Shown here in pieces: positions 46,467 to 56,900 of a DNA stretch of 64,000 nucleotides. The DNA comes from Paratinospora sagittata (lineage: Eukaryota; Streptophyta; Magnoliopsida; Ranunculales; Menispermaceae), in assembly GCA_035771175.1 (NCBI GenBank), contig CM069601.1, positions 3,432,001 to 3,496,000 of the forward strand, written 5' to 3'. The position numbers and the translations under genes were made by a program. The notes beneath the pieces were generated by a model, which saw only the letters and a program-made list of their open reading frames with translations, searched no databases and was not told where the DNA came from. How positions within the stretch are numbered: the stretch's first letter is position 1; each line of letters opens with the position of its first letter.

Positions 46467-47650
46467 ATTTCAATGATGTTCAAATCAAATCCATTGGGGC
46501 GAGAACTTCTTCAAGGATAAAAAGGTGCTATTAATTGAAAAAGTTGTAAAATCAATCTTCTTTTATTTTTATTGAAATTGCATATATATATATATATAAG
46601 AGAAGATGTAGAGTAATATTTCATTCAAAATTCATATAAATATTCTAAAATTAAAGAAGAAGAAGAAATTGTTGAAAAAGGGCGCATGGTAAGCAATTCA
46701 GGACAATACTACTCTATCAAATTGAATATAAGTATGTAGAAATGTAAAAGGAGTTAAACAGAAATATAATAAGAAAATGGTTGTACGTATAGTTAAAAGA
46801 TCAAAATAATTAGTTAATATATTTGATATTTTACCTACAATGAAAACTATGACTACTGTAATGCACAAGCCACATTTTATGTATGTATGTTTGTTTTTCT
46901 TTTTTTCTTTTTTTTCTCGACAACCACAGGTACTCTTACATTTCACTCTTGACAATGTTTTACATCGCGTAGATTTCAACTGTTTTTTTTAGGGGACGAT
47001 AGAGATGAATACATTTCATGTATATTTATGGTTATCAATTACCTTAGGTTTAATTCCTTCTACGGCGAATGTAAATTGAGGCACATCAAAAAAGATTATA
47101 TAAAATAACTTATAATTATACGATATTCGAGAAAATATCAAAAGTGAGATAGTGGATTTATCAAGGATCATGTTTTGTGCTATATGATTCTAATCACCAT
47201 CATTTTTATTAATACTTAAAATCAAGTTGCATCTCATGTCAGATTAGATCCTATGAGGAAAAGAAGTTCATATAATAGTCAAAAAGTTGATAGACAACTT
47301 TGCTATTTTGATTTGATTTCTTTTTTCAAAAAATTAAATCAATCAAATTGATTTAACTTTGAAAGAGTGGGATAAACATCTAATTAAGATGAAATTCCAT
47401 TATATTGCATCTTTCACCATCTTATCGTCTGAAGCATCTTCCAAGTTTAGCAAACCAAGCACTAAATAATTGGGGAAAAAAGATATTCTAATTACATCTA
47501 CATGCATCTTAATTTATATACATACCTTCTTCCTTTTCCCCATCTCATCGAAGAATAATAAGCCTTCATGGTTTTCAACTTTAAGAATATAAAAAAATTA
47601 TAGAAATTAGTGTTTAAATATTCTTTTTCAACACACACACAAAAAAAAAA
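46128..47650. other. Intergenic DNA downstream of IPT
   Basis: IPT 3' flank, then AT-rich sequence with (ATT)n and (AT)n runs at 46364-46463. No gene seen; short frames are low complexity. Confidence 0.5.
46364..46463. repeat. (ATT)n then (AT)n microsatellite
   Basis: ATT-type repeats to about 46420, then about 21 AT repeats. Confidence 0.9.
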
Positions 47651-47659
47651 AAAAAAACT

Positions 47660-47836
47660 TTTGGATTGGTATGATACTTAAAGACCTTGACCTCAAGAAA
47701 TGAGAGTCTTTAAGTTCAAATCCCAAGCCAAAGAGGAAACTTCCATGGAGTTATAGGTTGAGGAAGATACAAACTTCAAGATCAACAAAATTGTTGGGTT
47801 CTCTCTAAGAAGCCTAGATACCCTTAAATTAAAAAG
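47660..47836 (+). mobile_element. tRNA-derived SINE
   Basis: A-box-like TTGGATTGGTATGATAC is followed by a strong B box AAGTTCAAATCCC (about 47711-47723). The body ends AGCCTAGATACCCTTAAATT plus an A-rich tail. That tail resembles the end of the SINE at 57.6 kb read on its own strand. Confidence 0.65.
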
Positions 47837-48521
47837 AAAATAAATAAAAAATAGAGTAAGTATTCAACTTAAGATACTATGCCAAAAAGGCTTGGTTTGA
47901 TTAATTATTTAACTATGATTATTGAATCAAAATTATTAAAAGAAAATTAAAGCAAGTCTAAGAGGCTTGTTAGCCATATAAGAAAAATAGGGTCCATATG
48001 AGAGCTGGTCTTCAAATGCTTAATTATTACGTGCGTCTCAGACTTTTTTTTTAGATCAATTAGATCCAATATATATATAGCTCGTCCGTATAACCAGTGA
48101 AAAAACGTTATCTCTTGGGAATGCCAAGTCCAATAAAACCTCATTATGTATTCTTTCTAGGTCACCCATATATATATATATATTCTACCTGCTTATCATT
48201 TTGCTTTCTCTATTTCTAATTCACTTTTTTTTCAACTACACACACACATATATTAAAAACACATAAAAACTTTCTCTCTTGAGTAATTAAAAATATTTAT
48301 ATCACAATAGAGTTTATGATCTATTAGAAAATAATTGATCTAACTATTTTGTATGGATAACTAGACTTTAACATCCAAACTTGCATGATTTAAATATAAT
48401 ATTTATTCTTGAATTTGTATCTAAAAATATTCATTTATAGTCCATCACAACGTAACACCTCAATATAAATTAAATTATGTAATACCACTAATCAAGAAAC
48501 TCAAATTCAAGACATATTTGG
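47837..48521. other. Intergenic, 3' flank of the cysteine-rich gene
   Basis: AT-rich with short TA and CA runs. No gene seen. Confidence 0.45.
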
Positions 48522-49043
48522 CTAGGTCAGGCTCCCTGGACAGTTGTAGGTAGCATTACATGAATCTCCAACTTGAACTATATAGGCATGGTTAGGCCTC
48601 CTCAAGGCAATAGGTAGATGATAGAAAAACTCACAAATGCATTCCGAATCCAACTCATTTAGCAACCTACAACAATTCTCTTCTTCAATCGAGCGGGAAT
48701 GATGGTGATGGTGATGGTGACGGTGATGCTGATGCCGATGATGATTGTGGTATCTATGCTTAGCATGCATGTGTTCATGTTTGTGGTCTTCTTTCTCTCC
48801 ATTAGGTGACTCTGGCTTTAAAGCATTTGGTTGTTCAGGATTTGTGTGTTGGTTTGAAGTGTTTGGGGATTCAGGATTCGTTGGTACTTCTCTATGGAAT
48901 TGAAAGGGAGAGCAAGCTTGGTTTGCTAAAGCAAACTGGGGCTCACAAAGTGGGTGAAGTGGTGGCAAGGACACAATCTTTGGTGCCAAAAATGAAAAAG
49001 TTGTGATCACTATGAGTGCTTGGATATTCCTTGCTCTCTCCAT
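48522..49043 (-). CDS. Secreted eight-cysteine (LTP-like) protein with a His-rich insert
   Basis: 173 residues from the ATG at 49043, no intron needed. A hydrophobic N-terminus (about 1-25, ALIVITTFSFLA) looks like a signal peptide. Eight cysteines at 33, 44, 124, 125, 135, 137, 162 and 168 give the C-C-CC-CxC-C-C order of the plant lipid-transfer/bifunctional-inhibitor superfamily, with CCRLLNELDSECICEFFYHL as the core. Between cysteines 2 and 3 lie about 79 residues instead of the usual dozen or two: a Pro/Asn/Glu-rich segment with repeated NPES/PESPN units (55-82) and a His-rich tract (87-115, about two-thirds His). Probably extracellular; the His tract suggests metal or pH-dependent binding, which is inference. 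Lipid binding is not shown. Confidence 0.82.
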   Translation of the reverse strand: MERARNIQALIVITTFSFLAPKIVSLPPLHPLCEPQFALANQACSPFQFHREVPTNPESPNTSNQHTNPEQPNALKPESPNGEKEDHKHEHMHAKHRYHNHHRHQHHRHHHHHHHSRSIEEENCCRLLNELDSECICEFFYHLPIALRRPNHAYIVQVGDSCNATYNCPGSLT

Positions 49044-49400
49044 GGTTAAGAGAATTTTTGCAACTAAGATTGCTTCTTTGGCTTGTACTTATGCTTGGTT
49101 TTGAGTCACACTCTTTTGGCTTTCTTAGTTTGTTTTTTCATTTTTCCTAGTCATGTGTTTGTGCTCATTCCCATGTTCCTTTAGAACCACAATAAAAAGT
49201 GTATTTGGTTTGCTATACTTTCAAGGAATATAGTTTAGAAGTGGTTGAGAGGTGTCCCATGCATTTGCTTGGGGTTTAGTAGCTATTAGGTAACATTTTA
49301 CTACTCTTTTTAACAATATTAATTATTTTGTGTCTTCTGCCATATTTTAATCCTGAAATTTGTGAGATTGTTGTATTAGTTGATATGTCACTTTTGGTCA
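49044..49400. other. Upstream region of the cysteine-rich gene
   Basis: Presumed 5' UTR and promoter of the minus-strand gene. No further feature resolved. Confidence 0.4.
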
Positions 49401-49404
49401 CAAA

Positions 49405-49705
49405 TTCACAATAACCTCGAGCTTGGGTGGTCACAAGCACCTCTTGTTCCCTCATAGTAGGGTTCGAATATCTTCCTTATGAGTGAGTGATTGTTCCTCT
49501 TCCTAGGGTGGTTTAAGGGCTTTGTGCTCTCTTTGTATCAGGAGCTTCACCCACTTGTCTATGAGGCGCCCTACTGATCATTTAGGGCCTTTACTAGTTT
49601 CATTCTTGTATGACCCTTTAGAGTTATTTGTGGATATATGATGTTGTTTGGCAGGATATACTCTAGGAATACAGCTGTAACTTTTTTGCCATAAAAAAAA
49701 GAAAA
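49405..49705 (+). mobile_element. tRNA-derived SINE
   Basis: A-box-like GAGCTTGGGTGGTCAC (about 49419-49434) and B box AGGGTTCGAATATC (49459-49472), then a ~220-nt body ending in ATAAAAAAAAG. Confidence 0.7.
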
Positions 49706-50640
49706 TGTTAATCTAGCTACAACAAAATGCAACTGTATGTGCAACTATTTCTTTATATTCATTGGATCATTTATTACACACATTGAGATGCGTAAAATAT
49801 TTTTATCCAATAAACGTGAATGTGTAGTTTACACTTATAGTTATATTTTTTGTAATTAGATTAATAATTTTCGAAAAAAAATTATAAAGTTTATAATACA
49901 ATAATACAATCAGGTAGGTTTACAATGTTTAGGTAACAACACAGTTTGTTCATTGTACGCATAAACACTAATTAACATTAATGATGTCACATTGACACCA
50001 AAATTACATCATACGCGACACTGAAGATTATACCGCCATTATTTTTTTCTTAAATTACAATTCTAAATATATTAAAAAAATTATCAATATTGCTTTCAAA
50101 ACAAATTAAAAAAAAATACTTGATTTTCACATGATTTTATATTATAATTTTTAAAAAAATGATGATAACATAATTACACTTCAAACTATAACTTGAAGTG
50201 TAAAACTACTTCAATACCTTTGCATTGCCTTTAATCATGATTTAATATAGTGATTAGAAATTAAGGACAATGTTACATAGATTCAAATGGGGATTTAGTT
50301 GGGGTACACATGACACTTAGGTCTTTTAAATCATCTTAGAACCATTTAATACACATAATTTGAGAATAATCATCTTCAAGTCCCCCTCAATCTTCTTTTT
50401 TCTTTTAACAAAAAAAGGTGGGTCAAAAATTTAATCCACGGATAAGCATTACATTACCACATTATATGGAGAAAAAAAAAAAAATTCAGATATAATTTTT
50501 TATATTCAAAAATTTAAAAATACATCCAAAAAATTTATGTGATTGGATTCTTTTCCACTTTTTATAAAAAAAATATATTATTTTTAAAAATTAATAAAAT
50601 ATAAATTTTTTATTTTTGAATGTTTTTGGAGTCATTTTAT
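49706..50640. other. AT-rich intergenic DNA
   Basis: No gene seen before the promoter of the CBS/DUF21 gene. Confidence 0.5.
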
Positions 50641-50746
50641 CGTTTATAGAGGTTATGCAACGGGACCGGTCGTGACACACGGTAAAATCCACCAGATTCA
50701 AATCTGTGCCACCACTCAAACTCCCTGATCACAATATATAACCGCG

Positions 50747-50785
50747 CCACGTGGTTACACCAACTTTTGCTGTCAGGACACGTGG
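50747..50785 (+). promoter_or_regulatory. Two G-box (CACGTG) elements
   Basis: GCCACGTGGT (CACGTG at 50748-50753) and GACACGTGGT (50779-50784) lie about 190 and 160 bp upstream of the CBS/DUF21 start codon. Paired ACGTGG-core G-boxes are typical bZIP/bHLH sites (ABRE or light-type). Confidence 0.55.
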
Positions 50786-50942
50786 TAAAACAGAATACGA
50801 GGATATCCCAGCGACGCTGTGACTTCGGAGGTACAGAATCTTGATAAGACAGTAGTACCAGAGTCTTTACCAGCAGCATTTACTTGCTCCTTCCAGAGTC
50901 ATCGGAGAGCGAGCCCAAAAAAAAAAGAAAAGCGAAGAAAAA

Positions 50943-53900
50943 ATGTTACTAATTAATGCTCTATCCCTAGCTCGAGTGACGGCGAGGGATTTCGTTCTTG
51001 TCGCCGAAGACATCCAATTCGGATCGCTGTGGTGGTTCATCTACGCTGCGATCTCATGTTTTCTAGTCGTCTTCGCCGGAATCATGTCCGGTCTGACGCT
51101 CGGATTGATGTCTCTGGGCCTCGTCGAGCTCGAGATTCTACAAAGAAGCGGGACCTCCACGGAGAAGAAACAAGCTGGTTTGTTTGTTTGTTTTTTTTAT
51201 CGATTTTTTTTTTTTTGGTGGATTCTGGGCGATTTCTTGATTTTATTGTGCTTTTATCGGTGGAAATGGAGTGTGGATTTGGATTAGAGGTCTTGAGATT
51301 TTGAGATTTTAGGATCTTGTAGAAATGAATGGATTTATGTGGTTTTCTTTTTGTTTTCACTTCTTTTGAGGCAGGATATGTAGTTTTCTTGTTCAATTTA
51401 GGTTTTGGATTAGAAAAACGATGAAGTGACATCCTGTACATCTATAAAGTGTATATCGCTATTAATGCATCATTACATTGTCTTGAATTATGGATTGAGA
51501 AAATCCAATTATGTATAGACTATAGAGGTGATATTTGTGTGTTTGAATGTACAAAGTGGATGTCCGTGGCATTAGTCTTTGAAATATTGGTTTTCTGAAC
51601 TGTGAAGAGTGAAGTTCAGAAGATAATGGAAAGTTTGAAACTTGAGATCATCAGTAGATTATATTGTTCTGTACAAAATGTGCTAATTATCATTTGGAGA
51701 GTTCGGATTATTATGTGTTAATAATCATTTGGAGAGATTCTTCACTTGCAATCAAATCAATCCCTGATGCTACTTTTGTGTTGATCATCCTGCGCAATCC
51801 TTCACTTTATGTCTTTTAGTAGCTTCTAATCTTGTTTATTGTTGTACATGTTTCCCATTTTAATGAATATTTCATTCTCGATGCAGCTACTATCCTTCCA
51901 GTTGTTCAAAAGCAACACCAGCTTTTGGTAACTTTGCTTTTATGTAATGCTGTTGCAATGGAGGTTAGTCACCGCCTTGTTTCCCTTTTCTTTGTGTCTA
52001 GTTGATTTTGTTAACAATGAGTATAATTTGGAGCTTAGGGGGAGCAATCCCTTGCAATCAATGCACTTTTATAACTGCTTCGTAGTTTCACCTTAATTTA
52101 TACTCCACTCCACCTGTGCTAAGCTTTAGTGCACCCAATTCCAAGTTGAATGAAAGTGCATTGCATTAAGTAGATGACTGCCTGCATAAAACTTCGCTAG
52201 ATCATCTATGAACATGAATTTACTTAATAAAACTTTGGTCTCTGTATCTTGAGAAAAAAGGATTATACGAATTTACTAAGTGATACCACATTGTCAAGTA
52301 TCCAATAGGATCTTGATGCATTTAATGGCTACTACACTTTTGTATAGGATTTACTGGATCACCTTGTTGTTCCTGAATATTTATTTGGCTATATGGCATC
52401 CCTAGTGTAGAAGCTCCCACTGTTGCGAGGTCTAGGGAAAAGAAGATGTACACAACCTTACCTCCCTATGAAAGAGGTTGTTTTAGATTCAAACATGTGA
52501 ACTTTATGTCACAATGGAGTTAACCTCAACCAATGCACCAAGGCCCACCCTTTATTTATTTGGCTATGATTTTGTAAGTCCAAAGATTATATAGAAATGC
52601 TACTAATGGTATCTCGATGCTTCAACAGTTCAACATGCTCAGGATATCTGTATCTTTTGAATATAAAACCAGAACTGGTACCACTGACACCAAATTGATA
52701 TTTCTCTTCTCTGGTGTTCATATCTTTTATCGTTCCGTTGGTTCGTTGGTCCATTAACTTGTAACCACATAGTTTTCAATTGTATGAACAAATTAATGCA
52801 ATTGTTATTGTAAAGAATCTTGCAACATTTGCCAAAGCCATTTTCCAACTCTACAATGTGATGAATACAAGGATAATTTAACTATACACTAATTGATAGC
52901 GTAGACTTAACACATTAATAAAAAAAACTAACTATACCCGACCAACCCACTAATAGAATCAAATAGGTTGGGTTGTCAGGTTTTTAATTTTAATTCTCTG
53001 TATAGATTAAGATAATTAATTTATTACCAGTATATTTGTTGGGTCATTTTCTAATTTAATTAATAAATTGGACGTCTGCCCCGGGTTTTATGATTTGCAA
53101 ATCCAATTGACCCTTTGATGTGGCATCTACTTGACCGAACTCAGTTGGTTGGGTCGGGTCAGTCAGGTTTTATGGGTGCTTGAGTTTGTCACGTACCCTT
53201 GCCCTTGTCCCTTTTTGAATATTCTTGAAAGAGATAGATCTAGATTTTTGTTCAGTAGAAATGTTTAGATGTTTTCTTTCTTTTTGGTTTTGAAAAAACT
53301 ATTAAAGAAGAGCTTGCTGTTATATGGATGTGGCGTATGTCTTATCTGTTATTTAAGAAGCAATTTATGATTTACTTCCTATGAACTATCCAAGTTATTG
53401 CTGCTTCTTCCCGTGGTAGTGTTTTTATTACTCTCTATCTACAGGCCCTTCCTTTATTTCTGGACAGGATTTTCAACCCATTTGTTGCTGTTCTGCTCTC
53501 TGTCACTTTTGTTCTAGCATTTGGGGAGGTAAATTTTGCTTCAAGTCATTATAGTTCATGCCTAATTTTGATAAACTCTTTTCTTTAGTGGACATTAATT
53601 ATATATGTAACATTGATTTCAGGTTATCCCACAATCGATATGCTCAAGATATGGGCTTGCTGTGGGTGCAAATTTTGTATGGTTAGTGCGTATTCTGATG
53701 ATAATATGCTATCCAATTGCTTATCCGATTGGGAAGGTAATTTTTAGAATATTCTTCTAGAACCTCAAATTCCATTCTACTACTTTGGTTCCTTACTTTG
53801 TCTGATAAAAGTGTTGTCTGAAGTGTTCTATCTATCAATTTCTTCCGATTTTGTTTAAATTCAATACTTATTCAATTACGTTAAGGATACCTTGAAATTG

Positions 53901-56900
53901 ACTTTTGTATTGACCTTGAGACAAAATATAGCCATTTAAGATAGACGGCCATCCTTAAATATTTCCTTGGCTTCTTGAGAAATTTTTGTCTTTATTTCTT
54001 TTCTAGTTTACTGGTTATATCATGCTTGTGTGACGTGGTTTCTTAAGGAATATCTGCTAGCATAAGAAATTCAAAAGTGTTGTACTGGAGAAAATAGTAA
54101 ATAACTGGTTTGTGTTTGCACATATACTAAAGGAAGTGCTTCACAGTAACTATGTATGCTTTATTGGAGATGATTGTTATTAGATTTAACACGCTACTTA
54201 GGCATTAGTCCTGTTTTTTTACCAGGATGTAGTATTATTTTTTCTTTACTTCATGATGATCAGTTCATTTACATGGACTGTGGTTACCAGGCCACTCTTT
54301 AGACAGATATGAAGCTTCAGACGCTGCTCCATATTCTAGACAGCTCTTGACCTTGTTGATCACTGGTTTTATTGGTTATCATTTTAATAAAATATAGCTT
54401 GACAAATGGAACACCCAGTCAATGTGGGCTCTCTTCTTTGTTTGCACATCTGCATATCTCATATGGTGGGAAGATGAAAATTGAAGGTTTGGACTTTGGA
54501 GGACTGCATGCATACTATAAATTAACAAATCATGCTTAGTACTTGGTAGATTCATGTTCAGAATCTCCATTTGCACTTTAGCTAAATTATGTTAGTTTGT
54601 TTGCCTTCTTAAGCGCATGCTACTTTGTGCACAAAAGGTTATTTGATGTTTTAATTGATAAGAAGTCATTAACGGAGTGACATTTAACCATTAAATGTGC
54701 CTTCAGATTTTAGATTGGGTACTCGGGCACAATGAAGCGCTCTTTCGGCGGGCCCAATTAAAAGCCCTTGTCTCTATCCACGGCCAAGAGGTAAGCATGA
54801 CATTGGATGTTTAGATGAGATCAGTGTGTAAAAAAAGTCAATATGAAATCTGTATTTGAGCTCTCATTTAGCCCTCTGCATGTCTTACATCCTGTTCTTT
54901 TCCATTTTAGGCTGGTAAGGGTGGTGAACTCACTCATGATGAGACTACAATTATTAGTGGAGCATTGGATTTAACTGAAAAGGTAAAATGTTGCAATGAG
55001 AATGCAGCATCCCAGAGGATGCATTAGGGTTGGTTATGTATGTATGCTTCTTTTTTCCAATATTTATACAACTTTGTTGGTAGCTATGAATATTGTTCCT
55101 AACATGAACTATGGATTATATTGCAATTTTACTTTATACTTTGAACAAACTTAAGGCTAGAAGTAGTATAAACATACATAAGCACAAACATACATGTAAG
55201 ACTGGCTGAATATACACATTGATCTACAATTCTAATAGAAGCTTCATTAAAGGTTCTTTAAATTATCTTTTTCTCTCATCTATTTGTTTCTCTCCTTTAT
55301 TTGTTTTATCTGATTTAAGTGGTGTAGAACTGTGGATAGTGTCAGCTGAAGTGTTTCCAAGTTATAGTCTTTTAGGTGACTCTGGTATAATAATCACTAT
55401 CATATCAAAACCTTATCCCAAGCTTTTAGTTTATGTGCATTATATTATTAGTTGTTGCTCCCATTCAACTCTATCAACAGCTATGTCATTTGTTTGCTCA
55501 AGTATCACAAAATTTTGCTTTCACTACATTAAACTATGTTCCCATGTTTCTGTTTGACCTCTTTTGCACCTGACCAAACTCAAGTGGATTTCTTTACTGT
55601 GTCACCTTGAGATAATCTTACATTTGGGGTGTGTGCAAGTTTGTTTGTGTGTGGAGAGGGAGGGATAGCAGCTATTCCTTTAAAAGTTTGTCTTCCAATT
55701 TTTTGTTGGTATACGTCGATTACTATAAAAATTTTCCATTCAGTGGATGCACTAGGATAAGGTAAATTGTAGCTTTGGGGAATTACTCTACTGAATAATA
55801 GGAACAAATAGGCCAAACACTTCTTGTGCTTGATGGGAGAAAAACTTATTCCTAGACATAAAATCAATGTGAAAATGGTTTGGTTGATGAGTAATGTGGT
55901 ACACTGCTTGTAAGGGCGGGCCTTGGCAATAACAGTTGACTGAGTTGAGGTTGTTTTATTGTGGCCTAGAGGTCATAGGTTTGAATTTGAGCACAACCTC
56001 TCCATTGTGGAGGTGAGGCTACCTACATCATCTCTTCCCCAGACCCTGCAATGGTGGGAGCTTCGTGCACTGGGTATATGCCCTTTTATTGTATGTTGCA
56101 TGTCAAAAGCTTTCATTCTTTATCAAGTAAATGACTTTTAATTTTGAGTGATCAAGCTTTTGCAGTCTTTTCATTTTTTTGGCTTGCAATTTCTACATTT
56201 TTATCTTTTTTGCTAAGCTCAACTTTTTGTTATTTCCTAGGATGGTTTGGGACTATTGTAATTCTCTATTTGTATGCAGACTGCTGAGGAGGCAATGACA
56301 CCTATTGAATCAACATTTTCATTGGATGTCAATTCAAAATTGGATTGGTAATATTTGCTCCTTAGATTTTCTCTTTATTATTCATTTGTGATTGTATTCT
56401 TCGGAAAACACCTATTAATTTTCATCTGTGTCCATTTAAGTTTTTCTGTTGGCATTTTATAAGAAGTATGCCGAAAATCTTGTGAAAATTAGGGGAAAGA
56501 GGTGTCTTAGAAAATAAGAGTCATTTGTATTTTAGATAATCCAAAAGTTCAACCAATAGGCGAAGGTCTCTTGTGAGTCAAATGAGAGGCTTTGTCATAA
56601 CTTGAGTGATATATCACATCATATATCTTATCTTCATTTGTGTAACAAAGATAAATGACATGCATAATCTTTTGATAATTCAGGGAAGCAATTGGAAAAA
56701 TTCTTGCTCGAGGACATAGTCGAGTTCCCGTATATTCTGGAAATCCAAGAAACATTATTGGACTTCTGCTGGTGGGTTTAAGAATCCACAGTTCTCATCC
56801 ATCGGATTCATGAATATGTTATTAATATCTTGATATGAAAGATTTCTTAATGTAGTTTGAATTGGTGGTTATTGTGCCCTTCTTTTTATAACCTGTTTGT

